Shown: piece after piece, positions 50,073 to 59,031 of the stretch
How the letters are laid out: every line of letters begins with the position of its first letter
Numbering within the stretch: position 1 is the stretch's first letter
Assembly: GCA_964645155.1 (NCBI GenBank)
Contig: CAZYBG010000005.1
Span: 1-64,000 of the forward strand
Source: CAZYBG01 sp964645155
Lineage (GTDB): Bacteria; Pseudomonadota; Alphaproteobacteria; Rhodobacterales; Rhodobacteraceae
Direction of reading: 5' to 3'
Length of the DNA stretch: 64,000 bases
Position numbers and translations under genes: made by a program
The notes under the pieces: generated by a model
The model's input: only the letters and a program-made list of their open reading frames with translations
The model's database searches: none
What the model was told of the DNA's origin: nothing

Positions 50073-51251
50073 ATGGTTTCGGGTTTCGGCGGCATTCGCA
50101 AGGCCTTGCGGTGGATCGCCGGCGCCGGCGCCGCGATAGTGCTGGCCGCCTGCGAGCCGGTCAGTGTCGCGGGCGGCGGGCCGACGATCGACGCCACGGC
50201 GCCGGTGCCGGTGGCGCTGATCGTGCCGGGCCGGTCGCCGCAGGCCGGCGACGCCGCGCTGGCCCGCAGCCTCGAGAACGCGGCCCGGCTTGCGATCGCC
50301 GACCTGCAGGGCGTCGAGATCGACCTTCGGGTCTACAATACCGGCGCCCAGTCCGCCGAGGCGGCCTCGGCTGCGGTGCAGGCGGTGAACGACGGGGCGC
50401 AGATCATCCTCGGCCCGGTCTTCGCCGATGCGTCCAACGCCGCCGGCGTCGCGGTGGCCGGCCGCGGCGTGAACGTGCTGAGCTTCTCGAACAACCCCGA
50501 CATCGCCGGTGGCAACGTCTTCGTCCTCGGCAACACCTTCCGCAACACCGCGGACCGCCTTGTGCGCCACGCCGCGCAGCAGGGCCGCGGCAATATCTAC
50601 GTCGTCCACGAGCGGACCCCCGCGGGCGAGATCGGGCGCCGGGCGATCGAGGCCGCCGTCGCGAGTTCGCGCGCGTCTCTCGCGGGCATTCAGGGCTACA
50701 CGTTCAGCCAGCAGGGCGTGACGGCCGCCATTCCCGGGATCGCGAGCGCCGTGCAGGGCTCGGGCGCGAACGCAGTGTTCCTCACCGCGGACTCCGCGGG
50801 GTCACTGCCGCTCTTCGCGCAGCTCCTGCCCGAAGCCGGGGTCAGCCAGCAGACCACGAAGTACATCGGCCTCACCCGCTGGGACATTCCGCCCGCCACG
50901 CTGCAGCTTCCCGGCCTCCAGGGCGGCTGGTTCGCGCTGCCCGACCCGGCGCTGTCGCAGCAGTTCGCGGCACGCTACGCCGCCGCCTACGGCCAGCCGC
51001 CGGGCAACCCGATCGCCGGTCTCGCCTATGACGGGATCGCGGCGATCGGCGCGCTGGTCCGAAGCGGGCGCCGCGACGCGCTCGGCGCATCGGCGCTGAC
51101 GCAGGGCTCGGGCTTCGTCGGCGTCAACGGCATCTTCCGCTTCCGGCCGGACGGTACGGCCGAGCGGGCGCTCGCCATCGCCGAGATCCGCAACAACCAG
51201 GTCGTCGTGATTGACCCCGCCCCCAGAAGCTTCGCCGGCGCCGGTTCCTGA
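50073..51251 (+). CDS. Penicillin-binding-protein activator lipoprotein (LpoA/YraM-like)
   Basis: A 392-residue lipoprotein with a lipobox (VLAAC, Cys27). The mature protein is a type I periplasmic-binding-protein fold: VPVALIVPGRSPQAGDAALARSLENAARLA, GAQIILGPVFADASNAAGVAVAGRGVNVLSFSNNPD and TTKYIGLTRWDIP. In gammaproteobacteria the homologous LpoA stimulates PBP1A; alphaproteobacterial members lack the TPR half and their target is not established. Adjacent rsmI/yraN support the YraM assignment. Its 3' end overlaps glnD by 41 bases. Confidence 0.85.
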   Translation: MVSGFGGIRKALRWIAGAGAAIVLAACEPVSVAGGGPTIDATAPVPVALIVPGRSPQAGDAALARSLENAARLAIADLQGVEIDLRVYNTGAQSAEAASAAVQAVNDGAQIILGPVFADASNAAGVAVAGRGVNVLSFSNNPDIAGGNVFVLGNTFRNTADRLVRHAAQQGRGNIYVVHERTPAGEIGRRAIEAAVASSRASLAGIQGYTFSQQGVTAAIPGIASAVQGSGANAVFLTADSAGSLPLFAQLLPEAGVSQQTTKYIGLTRWDIPPATLQLPGLQGGWFALPDPALSQQFAARYAAAYGQPPGNPIAGLAYDGIAAIGALVRSGRRDALGASALTQGSGFVGVNGIFRFRPDGTAERALAIAEIRNNQVVVIDPAPRSFAGAGS

Positions 51252-54015
51252 GGCGCAGGTCCCCCCCGAAGCCTGCGAGCTGGAGGGGCATCATCACAGC
51301 GGTGCGGACGAGGCGGCGCTGATCGGCCGCCTCGATGCGGCCGCTGCCGGATCGCCCGGTCCCCGCCAGATCCGCGCCGCGGCGGTCGGCGTGCTGATGG
51401 CGCATCGCAGAGCCGAACTCGCGGCGATCGAACACGGGTTCCTGGCCACGCCGCGGTCGGCGCACCGGACGATCGGCGCCTATGCGGCGCTGACCGACAC
51501 GCTCGTCAGGGCCGCCTTTCACGTCGCGACGCGCCACCTGCATCCGCTGCCGAACCCGACCGAGGCCGAACGCCTGGCGGTGCTCGCCGTCGGCGGCTAC
51601 GGCCGGGCCGAGATGGCGCCGCATTCCGATGTCGATCTGCTGTTCCTCATTCCCTACAAGATGACCCCCTGGGCCGAGAGCGTCATCGAATCGATGCTCT
51701 ACATCCTGTGGGACCTGCGGCTGAAGGTCGGCCATGCCAGCCGCACTGTGAAGGAGTGCCTGCGCCTCGGCCGCGACGACTACACGATCCGCACCGCGCT
51801 CCTCGAGAACCGCCATGTCTGCGGCGAGGCCGGGCTCAGCGCCCAGCTCTCCGACCGGCTGTGGCGCGAGCTGTTCCGCAACACGGGGCCCGACTTTGTC
51901 GAGGCAAAGCTCGCCGAGCGGGGCGAGCGGCTGCGCAAGCAGGGCGGCCAGCGCTACGTGCTCGAGCCGAACGTGAAGGAGGGCAAGGGCGGCCTGCGTG
52001 ACCTGCAGTCGCTGTTCTGGATCGCCAAGTACCTCCATCGCGTCGACTCCAGCCGTGCGCTCTTGTCGCTCGGCTTCTTCCGGCCCGAGGAATTCGATGC
52101 GTTCGAGCGTGCGGAGGATTTCCTGTGGGCGGTCCGCTGCCATCTTCACCTGATCGCCCGGCGCGCGGTCGACCAACTCACCTTCGACATGCAGGTCGAG
52201 GTGGCACGCCGGATGGGCTATGCCGACGGCGGCGGCCGGCGCGCGGTCGAGCACTTCATGCAGGACTACTTCCGCCACGCGACCCGCGTCGGAGAAGTGA
52301 CCCGGATCTTCCTGACCGCGCTCGAAGCGAGCCATGTCAAGCGGGAACCGGGCCTGCTGGGCCTGCTGCGGCGCCGGCGCCGCGCCCGGCCGCCCTACCG
52401 CATCAACCAGAACCGTCTCGACATCGCCGACGAGCAGGGGTTCCTTGCCGACAAGCTCAACATGATCCGGGTTTTCGAGGAGGCGCTGCGAACCGGGGTC
52501 CTGCTGCACCCCAACGCGATGCGGCTCATCGCGGCGAACCTGCGCCAGATTGACGACGACGTGCGCGCCGACCCCGAGGCGCGGCAGATCTTCCTCGACC
52601 TGATGCTCGAGCACGGCAACCCCGAGCGTGCGCTGCGCCGGATGAACGAGCTCGGCGTGCTGGCGGCGTTCATCCCGGAATTCGAGCCGATCGTGGCGAT
52701 GATGCAGTTCAACATGTATCACAGCTACACGGTGGACGAGCACACCATCCAGTGCATCTCGACGCTGGCGCAGATCGAGCGGGGCGAACTGGTCGAGGAA
52801 CTGCCGATCGCCAGCCGGATCCTCAAGAACGGGATCCGCCGCCGTGTCCTCTACGTGGCGCTGCTGCTGCACGACATCGGCAAGGGCCGGCCCGAAGATC
52901 ATTCGGTCCTGGGCGCGCAGATCGCTCGGAAGGTCGCGCCGCGCCTCGGGCTCGACCCCGAGGAGTGCGAGACGGTGGAGTGGCTGGTCCGCTACCATCT
53001 GCTGATGTCCGACACCGCGCAGAAGCGCGATGTCTCCGACCCCCGCACCGTCCGCGACTTCGCCAAGGCGGTGAAGACGCGCCGCCGGCTCGACCTGCTC
53101 ACCGTCCTGACCGTCTGCGACATCCGCGGCGTCGGTCCGCATACCTGGAACAACTGGAAGGCCATGCTGCTTCGCAGCCTCTACCGGCAGGCGGCGGACG
53201 CGCTCGAGAGCGGGCTCGAGGAACTGAACCGCGGCAAGCTCGAGGACGAGGCGAAGCAGGCACTGCGCGAGGCCCTGCCGGGCTGGGGCGCGGCCGCGAT
53301 CGAGGCCGAGACGGCGCGCCACTACGGCCCCTACTGGCAGGGCCTCGACACCGAGACGCAGGCGGTGTTCGCGCGGCTGCTCCGCGGCCTCGGCGCCGAC
53401 GAGGTCCGGATCGACCTGCACCCTGACGCCGATCGCGACGCCACGCGCGCCTGCTTCGCGCTGGCGGATCATCCCGGCATCTTCTCGCGCCTGGCTGGGG
53501 CGCTGGCGCTTGCCGGCGCCAATGTGGTGGACGCCCGGACCTATACGTCGAAGGACGGCTATGCGACGGCGGTGTTCTGGGTGCAGGACGCCGAGGGCGC
53601 CCCCTACGAGGAGGCCCGGCTGCCGCGGCTGCGGCAGACCATCGAGAGGACGCTGCGCGGCGAAGTCGTCGCGCGCGAGGCACTGAAGTCGAAGGACAAG
53701 ATCAAGCGGCGCGAGCAGGAGTTCCGCTTCCCGACCTCGATCACCTTCGACAACGAGGGCTCGGACATCTACACCATCATCGAGGTCGATACCCGCGACC
53801 GGCCCGGGCTGCTCCACGATCTGACGCGAACGCTTGCCGCGAGCAACATCTACATTGCCTCGGCCGTCATCGCGACATATGGGGCGCAGGTGGTCGACGC
53901 GTTCTATGTCAAGGACATGTTCGGATTGAAGCTGGACAGCAAGGCCAAGCGCGACGCCCTCGAGCGGAAGTTGCGTGCGGCGATCGAGAAGGGTGCGGAG
54001 AGGGCACGCGCCTGA
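51211..54015 (+). CDS. glnD: Bifunctional PII uridylyltransferase / uridylyl-removing enzyme
   Basis: A 934-residue nitrogen-status sensor that uridylylates PII when glutamine is low and removes UMP when it is high. The nucleotidyltransferase domain has AVGGYGRAEMAPHSDVDLLFL. The central GlnE/GlnD linker holds EGKGGLRDLQSLFW. The HD domain has HTIQCISTLAQIE and LLLHDIGKGRPEDHS. Two C-terminal ACT domains (about 720-800 and 845-925) sense glutamine. The start appears to be TTG at 51211, inside lppC; the next in-frame ATG is about 60 codons later and would cut conserved sequence. The stop overlaps the murJ start. Confidence 0.95.
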   Translation: MTPPPEASPAPVPEAQVPPEACELEGHHHSGADEAALIGRLDAAAAGSPGPRQIRAAAVGVLMAHRRAELAAIEHGFLATPRSAHRTIGAYAALTDTLVRAAFHVATRHLHPLPNPTEAERLAVLAVGGYGRAEMAPHSDVDLLFLIPYKMTPWAESVIESMLYILWDLRLKVGHASRTVKECLRLGRDDYTIRTALLENRHVCGEAGLSAQLSDRLWRELFRNTGPDFVEAKLAERGERLRKQGGQRYVLEPNVKEGKGGLRDLQSLFWIAKYLHRVDSSRALLSLGFFRPEEFDAFERAEDFLWAVRCHLHLIARRAVDQLTFDMQVEVARRMGYADGGGRRAVEHFMQDYFRHATRVGEVTRIFLTALEASHVKREPGLLGLLRRRRRARPPYRINQNRLDIADEQGFLADKLNMIRVFEEALRTGVLLHPNAMRLIAANLRQIDDDVRADPEARQIFLDLMLEHGNPERALRRMNELGVLAAFIPEFEPIVAMMQFNMYHSYTVDEHTIQCISTLAQIERGELVEELPIASRILKNGIRRRVLYVALLLHDIGKGRPEDHSVLGAQIARKVAPRLGLDPEECETVEWLVRYHLLMSDTAQKRDVSDPRTVRDFAKAVKTRRRLDLLTVLTVCDIRGVGPHTWNNWKAMLLRSLYRQAADALESGLEELNRGKLEDEAKQALREALPGWGAAAIEAETARHYGPYWQGLDTETQAVFARLLRGLGADEVRIDLHPDADRDATRACFALADHPGIFSRLAGALALAGANVVDARTYTSKDGYATAVFWVQDAEGAPYEEARLPRLRQTIERTLRGEVVAREALKSKDKIKRREQEFRFPTSITFDNEGSDIYTIIEVDTRDRPGLLHDLTRTLAASNIYIASAVIATYGAQVVDAFYVKDMFGLKLDSKAKRDALERKLRAAIEKGAERARA

Positions 54016-55562
54016 TGCAGCCGATCAGGCTTGCCCGCGGCTTTCTGACGGTCGGCGCGTGGACGCTGCTCAGCCGCGTCGTGGGCTTCGCGCGCGACGT
54101 GATGATGGCGGCCTATCTCGGCGCAGGCCCCATCGCCGAGGCGTTCCTGATCGCCTTCTCGCTGCCGAACATGTTCCGCCGCTTTTTCGCGGAAGGCGCG
54201 TTCAACATGGCGTTCGTGCCGATGTACGCCAAGAAGCTCGAACGCGGCGAGGACGCGATGGGCTTCGCGCAGGACGCGTTCAACGGCCTCGCGACCGTGC
54301 TTGCCGTCTTCACGCTGGTCGGCACGCTCCTGATGCCCTGGCTGGTGCTGGCGATGGCGAGCGGTTTTCTGGGCGACGAGCGGTACGACTTTGCCGTCTA
54401 CTATGGCCGGATCTGCTTTTCCTACATCCTTTTCATCTCGCTCGTCGCGCTGCTCTCGGGCGTGCTGAACGCACGCGGCCGATTTACCGAGGCGTCCTTC
54501 GTGCCGGTGCTGATGAACCTGATGTTCATCGTGGCCATGCTGCTCGCGCACTGGCAGGGCTGGCCGATGGGCCGCACGCTGGCCTGGACGGTGCCGCTGA
54601 CCGGCATCGCGCAGCTCGCCTTCACCTGGGTCTGGGCCCACAAGGCCGGCTTCCGGTTCCATCCGGCCTGGCCAAGGCTAACGCCCGAGCTGCGGCGCCT
54701 CGCCGTGATTGCCGCGCCTGCGGTGCTCGCGGGCGGTGTCGTGCAGGTCAACCTCCTCGTCGGCCGGCAGGTGGCGAGCTTCACCGAGGGCGCCGTCGCC
54801 TGGCTTTCCTATGCCGACCGGCTCTACCAGCTGCCGCTCGGCGTCGTCGGCATCGCCGTCGGCGTGGTGCTGCTGCCCGACCTTGCGCGCAAGCTCGGGG
54901 CCGGCGACACCGCCGGCGGCCGCCATGCGTTCAACCGCGCCGCCGAGTTCTCGCTGATGCTCACGGTGCCGGCGGCGGTCGCCCTCGTCGCGATCCCCGT
55001 GCCGCTCATCTCGGTGCTGTTCGAGCGCGGCGCGTTCGATGCCGACGATACGGTCAACACGGCGCTCGCGCTGGCTGTCTACGGCCTCGGGCTGCCCGCC
55101 TTCGTGCTGCAGAAGGTGCTGCAGCCGGTCTTCTATGCGCGCGAGGATACCCGGCAGCCGTTCCGCTACGCGATCTGGGCGATGGTCATCAACGCTGTCG
55201 TCGCCGTCGGGCTGTCGCCGGTCATCGGGTTCATCGCGGCGGCGCTCGGCACCACGATGGCGGGCTGGGCGATGGTCTGGCTGCTCTGGCGCGGCTCGCG
55301 CGAGATGGGCGAGGCGGTCCGTCTCGACGACCGTGCGCGGCGGCGGCTGCCGCGGATCATCGTCGCCGCACTGCTGATGGGCGGCGCGCTCTGGGCGCTC
55401 AACCTGGCGCTTGGCCCGCTGTTCGGCCGCCAGGGAACCGACAACCTCGCCCTCGTGCTGCTCGTGGCCGGCGGCATCGCCAGCTACTTCGCGATCGGCC
55501 AGCTGATCGGGGCCGTGAGCTTCAAGGAAGTCCTGCGCGTTCTGCGCCGCCGTCAGGCCTGA
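54015..55562 (+). CDS. murJ: Lipid II flippase MurJ
   Basis: A 515-residue MOP-superfamily membrane protein with about 14 helices. It moves the peptidoglycan precursor lipid II across the inner membrane. Family landmarks are GAWTLLSRVVGFARDVMMAAYLGAG, FSLPNMFRRFFAEGAFNMAFVPMY, VALLSGVLNARGRF and RLYQLPLGVVGIAVGVVLLPDLARK. Functional arginines in the first helices (R-x2-GF-x-R-D) are present. The ATG overlaps the glnD TGA. It converges with the rhomboid gene, overlapping it by 10 bases at the 3' ends. Confidence 0.96.
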   Translation: MQPIRLARGFLTVGAWTLLSRVVGFARDVMMAAYLGAGPIAEAFLIAFSLPNMFRRFFAEGAFNMAFVPMYAKKLERGEDAMGFAQDAFNGLATVLAVFTLVGTLLMPWLVLAMASGFLGDERYDFAVYYGRICFSYILFISLVALLSGVLNARGRFTEASFVPVLMNLMFIVAMLLAHWQGWPMGRTLAWTVPLTGIAQLAFTWVWAHKAGFRFHPAWPRLTPELRRLAVIAAPAVLAGGVVQVNLLVGRQVASFTEGAVAWLSYADRLYQLPLGVVGIAVGVVLLPDLARKLGAGDTAGGRHAFNRAAEFSLMLTVPAAVALVAIPVPLISVLFERGAFDADDTVNTALALAVYGLGLPAFVLQKVLQPVFYAREDTRQPFRYAIWAMVINAVVAVGLSPVIGFIAAALGTTMAGWAMVWLLWRGSREMGEAVRLDDRARRRLPRIIVAALLMGGALWALNLALGPLFGRQGTDNLALVLLVAGGIASYFAIGQLIGAVSFKEVLRVLRRRQA

Positions 55563-56239
55563 CGCAGCCGCCGCAGGACCGCGCGCCAGCCGCCCGGGCT
55601 GACGACAAACGACAGCAGAAACCCGGCGACGAAGCCCGCGAGATCCGCCACCCAGTCGCTGCCGCCGCCGAACAGCAGGCCGAAGATCAGCTGGAACCCG
55701 AGCAGGAACCCGATCAGCGTGAACGCCTGCGCCCGGTTCGCATTGGCCGCGCCGAGCCGGGTCCACAGGATGAAGGTGAACGCGCCGATCAGGCCGTAGG
55801 CAGCCGGGAAGCCGCCGAACAGCGGCGCCTCCACCCCGGGCAGTAGGGCGTAGGCGATGCCGCCCGCGACGGCCGACCCGAAGAACACGGCGAGGACCGC
55901 CCACCCGCGGAACACCTCTCCGACGAACTTGCCGAGGGCGAGCAGGAAGACGATGACGAAGAGGGCGTGGGTGACGCTGCCATGGACGAACGGATAGGCG
56001 ACCAGCCGGACAAGCTCGGCCGGTGGGGCCTGCCGCGTCTCGATCATCCAGCGCAGCACCTGGCCGAACATGCCCCAGTCGCGGATCGCGTCGAGCCGCC
56101 ATCCGATCGCGGCCGGCTCGCCGAGAAGACCGCGCGCCCCGAGGCTGAGCGCCGCCTCGATCGCCGCGATCGGCAGCGTCAGGAGCCAGACCACGGGCGG
56201 CAGCGGGTTGAGCGGCGGGGTGTTGTAGTCGGGGTTCAT
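55553..56239 (-). CDS. Rhomboid-family membrane protein lacking catalytic residues (pseudoprotease)
   Basis: A 228-residue protein with about six helices in rhomboid order. YPFVHGSVTHALFV (residues 82-95) matches the H-x4-H region of helix 2. However, where active rhomboids have G-x-S-G it reads GGFPAAYGLIG (142-152), without the nucleophilic serine. Where helix 6 has A-H-x2-G it reads VADLAGFVAG (197-206), with Asp199 instead of His. Both catalytic residues are therefore absent. Inactive rhomboids elsewhere act as chaperones or traffic factors. The gene is convergent with murJ and divergent from trpS. Confidence 0.8.
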   Translation of the reverse strand: MNPDYNTPPLNPLPPVVWLLTLPIAAIEAALSLGARGLLGEPAAIGWRLDAIRDWGMFGQVLRWMIETRQAPPAELVRLVAYPFVHGSVTHALFVIVFLLALGKFVGEVFRGWAVLAVFFGSAVAGGIAYALLPGVEAPLFGGFPAAYGLIGAFTFILWTRLGAANANRAQAFTLIGFLLGFQLIFGLLFGGGSDWVADLAGFVAGFLLSFVVSPGGWRAVLRRLRQA

Positions 56240-56318
56240 CCGGATGGCCTTCGGTTGACGGCGCACCGGCCCAGCGATAAGCGGGCCGGACACCGAATTC
56301 CAGACGGAGCTGGCGCCG

Positions 56319-57338
56319 TTGGCCGCTTTCATACCCCGCGTGTTCTCCGGCATCCAGCCTTCGGGCGGGCTGACGCTCGGCAACTACCTCGGCGCGCTTC
56401 GCCGGTTCGTCGAGATGCAGGACGAGGGCCGTTTCGAGACGGTCTACTGCATCGTCGATCTGCACGCGATCACCGTCTGGCAGGAACCCGCGAAGCTGGC
56501 TGCGCAGACGCGCGAGGCCGCGGCGGCGTTCATCGCCGCGGGGATCGACCCCGAACGGTCCATCCTCTTCAACCAGAGCCAGGTCGCCGCCCATGCGCAA
56601 CTCGCGTGGGTCTTCAACTGCGTCGCCCGGCTCGGCTGGATGAACCGGATGACGCAGTTCAAGGACAAGGCCGGAAAGAACGCCGAGAACGCCTCGCTCG
56701 GGCTCTATGCCTACCCGTCGCTGATGGCGGCCGACATCCTCGTCTACCATGCGACGCACGTGCCGGTCGGCGAGGACCAGAAGCAGCACCTGGAGCTTAC
56801 CCGCGACATCGCCGCGAAGTTCAACCACGACTACGGCGTGGACTTCTTCCCGCTGACCGAGCCGGTGATCGAGGGCGTGGCGACGCGGGTGATGTCGCTG
56901 CGCGACGGCACGAAGAAGATGTCGAAGTCCGACCCCTCGGACATGAGCCGGATCAACCTGACCGACGATGCCGACACGATCGCGCAGAAGTTCCGCAAGG
57001 CGAAGACCGACCCCGAGCCGCTGCCCGACGGCTATGACGCGCTGAGGACGAGGCCGGAGGCGAAGAACCTCGTCGACATCTATGCCGCCCTGTCGGGGCG
57101 GGGGACGGACGCGGTGATGGCCGAGGTCGCGGGGATGCAGTTCGGCACGTTCAAGCCGCGCCTCGCCGACCTTGCGGTATCGGTCCTCGCGCCGATCAGC
57201 GCCGAGATGGCGCGGCTTGCCGCAGACCCTGCCGAGATCGACCGCATCCTCGGCCGCGGTGCGGAACGCGCGGAGGCGCTCGCGCTGCCGATCCTCGGGC
57301 AGGTCTACGATATCGTGGGCATGGTCCGGCGGCGCTGA
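56319..57338 (+). CDS. trpS: Tryptophanyl-tRNA synthetase
   Basis: A 339-residue class Ic aminoacyl-tRNA synthetase. The HIGH-like element is in VFSGIQPSGGLTLGNYLGALRRFV and the KMSKS loop is GTKKMSKSDPSD. Substrate-pocket segments YCIVDLHAITVWQ and YPSLMAADILVYHATHVPVGEDQKQHLELTRD are conserved. The start is TTG at 56319, since no ATG or GTG lies in frame before the FIPRVFSG strand; CGGAGC sits about 10 bases upstream. No L-tryptophan leader was seen. Confidence 0.95.
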   Translation: MAAFIPRVFSGIQPSGGLTLGNYLGALRRFVEMQDEGRFETVYCIVDLHAITVWQEPAKLAAQTREAAAAFIAAGIDPERSILFNQSQVAAHAQLAWVFNCVARLGWMNRMTQFKDKAGKNAENASLGLYAYPSLMAADILVYHATHVPVGEDQKQHLELTRDIAAKFNHDYGVDFFPLTEPVIEGVATRVMSLRDGTKKMSKSDPSDMSRINLTDDADTIAQKFRKAKTDPEPLPDGYDALRTRPEAKNLVDIYAALSGRGTDAVMAEVAGMQFGTFKPRLADLAVSVLAPISAEMARLAADPAEIDRILGRGAERAEALALPILGQVYDIVGMVRRR

Positions 57339-57508
57339 GCCCTGCGTCACGAATCGGATTCAATAACCGGCGATAGTTCCGCTGTCGCTTCCCCGGCGGC
57401 ACAACCGGCGCGGTCGGCCCCTGCCCAACCCCGAGCCAATGGCCGCTGCCCGAAGCGGCCTGACACGCGCCCGACCGATGCGATCGGCCATTGTTGCGGC
57501 AGATCGTG

Positions 57509-57539
57509 CGCCCCCGGCCTCCTGGCCGGGGGCGTCTTT
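57509..57539 (+). terminator. Strong intrinsic terminator, 170 bases after trpS
   Basis: A perfect 11-bp GC stem (57509-57519 with 57524-57534), TCCT loop and TCTTT tail on the plus strand. The distance from trpS and the two smaller hairpins before it leave room for a separate short RNA. Confidence 0.85.
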
Positions 57540-57625
57540 GCATGCCGCCGCACAGCATCGGTGCAGCCGCGCGACTCATCGTCCCTGCAGATTCCGGCTA
57601 TGGTATCGGCAAAGGAGAGATCGCC

Positions 57626-58111
57626 ATGTCGTCACCCGTTCATCCCGCCACCCGGATCGGCCATGTGCACCTCAAGGTTGCCGACCTCGACCGCGCGATC
57701 GCGTTCTACGCGGGCGTCCTTGGTTTCGGGATCACGCAGCACTACGGGCAGCAGGCCGCGTTCCTGTCGGCCGGCAGCTACCACCACCACATCGGCCTCA
57801 ACACCTGGGAGAGCAAGGGCGGCACGCCGCCCCCGGCGGGCCATACCGGCCTCTACCACACCGCGTTCCTCTACCCCGACCGCGCGCAACTCGGCAACGC
57901 GCTCCGCCGGGTGGTCGAGGCGGGCATCCCGATCGACGGCGCGGCCGACCACGGTGTCTCCGAGGCGATCTACCTCCGCGATCCCGACGGCAACGGGGTC
58001 GAACTCTACCGTGACCGGCCCGAAGCGGACTGGCCGCGCGACGCCGGAGGCAGCCTGCGGATGGTGAACGCGCCGCTCGACCTCGCTGCGCTCCTCGCCG
58101 AGGCCGCCTAG
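57626..58111 (+). CDS. VOC-superfamily (glyoxalase/ring-cleaving dioxygenase-like) protein
   Basis: A 161-residue vicinal-oxygen-chelate protein with one pair of beta-alpha-beta-beta-beta modules. Metal-ligand positions are IGHVHLKVADLDRAIAFYAGVLGF (His near the first strand), HTGLYHTAFLYPDR (His) and RDPDGNGVELYRDRPEADW (Glu), giving a His-His-Glu site. The closest look is to CatE/YfiE-type catechol 2,3-dioxygenase-like proteins of unknown substrate. AAAGGAGAG precedes the ATG by 7 bases. It stands after a strong terminator, so it has its own promoter, which I could not place. Confidence 0.82.
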   Translation: MSSPVHPATRIGHVHLKVADLDRAIAFYAGVLGFGITQHYGQQAAFLSAGSYHHHIGLNTWESKGGTPPPAGHTGLYHTAFLYPDRAQLGNALRRVVEAGIPIDGAADHGVSEAIYLRDPDGNGVELYRDRPEADWPRDAGGSLRMVNAPLDLAALLAEAA

Positions 58112-58166
58112 GGTGGACCCGACCCGGCCGCCTGCCTAGACTGCCACCCGCAGCGGAGGCAGCGGA

Positions 58167-59027
58167 ATGGCAACGGGCACCAATATACGGACATGGTTCG
58201 GCGGCGGCTGGCACTACGGCGACGTCGCGATCATGAGGGCGGCCGACCATGGCGCCTGGCTCGGGACGACCGTGTTCGACGGCGCCCGGTTCTTCGACGG
58301 CGTCGCGCCCGACCTCGATGCCCATTGCGCGCGCGTCAACCGCTCGGCCGAGGCGCTGATGATCACCCCGACCTTCGGCGCCGACCAGATCGTCGCCATC
58401 GTGCGCGAGGGCCTCGCGTTCTACCCGAAGGACGCGCCGGTCTACATCCGCCCGATGTACTGGGCGCTCGACGGCGGCCCCCTCGGCGTCGTGCCCGAGC
58501 CCGGCGCGACCGGCTTCGCCGTCTGCCTCGAGGAGATCCCGATGGCCCCGGCCGATGCCACCGTCACCCTGACGACGACACGCTTCCGCCGCCCGGTCCT
58601 CGAAAGTGCGGTCGTCAACGCCAAGGCCGGCTGCCTCTATCCCAACAACGCAAGGATGCTGGCCGAGGCGCGGTCGAAGGGCTACGGCAACGCCCTTGTC
58701 GCCGACGCGCTGGGCAACGTGGCCGAGAGCGCGACCTCGAACGTGTTCATGGCGCGCGATGGCGAGGTGTTCACGCCGGTCGCGAACGGCACATTCCTCG
58801 CCGGGATCACGCGGGCGCGGCACATCGCAAACCTGCGCGCCGACGGGTACCGCGTGCACGAGACGGTCCTGACCTTCGATGACTTCCGGGCGGCCGACGA
58901 GGTCTTCCTGTCCGGCAACATGTCCAAGGTGACGCCGGTGACCGAGTTCGATGGAACCCACTACCAGATCGGCCCCGTCACGCGGCGCGCCCGCGAGCTC
59001 TACTGGGACTGGGCGTTGTCGGCCTGA
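58167..59027 (+). CDS. Class IV PLP aminotransferase (branched-chain aminotransferase-like)
   Basis: A 286-residue fold-type IV enzyme. The cofactor lysine lies in VVNAKAGCLYPNN, the glutamate in NVAESATSNVFMARDG and the phosphate cup in FLAGITRARHIANL and LSGNMSKVTPVTEFDG. The N-terminus is shorter than in IlvE and starts with TWFGGGWHYGDVAIMRAADHGAWLGTTVFDGARFF. This form is common in alphaproteobacteria beside a canonical IlvE. It could act on branched-chain or D-amino acids, or be aminodeoxychorismate lyase-like; transaminase is favoured. Confidence 0.85.
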   Translation: MATGTNIRTWFGGGWHYGDVAIMRAADHGAWLGTTVFDGARFFDGVAPDLDAHCARVNRSAEALMITPTFGADQIVAIVREGLAFYPKDAPVYIRPMYWALDGGPLGVVPEPGATGFAVCLEEIPMAPADATVTLTTTRFRRPVLESAVVNAKAGCLYPNNARMLAEARSKGYGNALVADALGNVAESATSNVFMARDGEVFTPVANGTFLAGITRARHIANLRADGYRVHETVLTFDDFRAADEVFLSGNMSKVTPVTEFDGTHYQIGPVTRRARELYWDWALSA

Positions 59028-59031
59028 TCCG

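Noticed and set aside
51124..53817. An 897-codon open frame antisense to glnD
   Set aside because: Composition is Arg/Gln/His-rich in the way of a high-GC shadow frame; glnD on the plus strand has all expected motifs.
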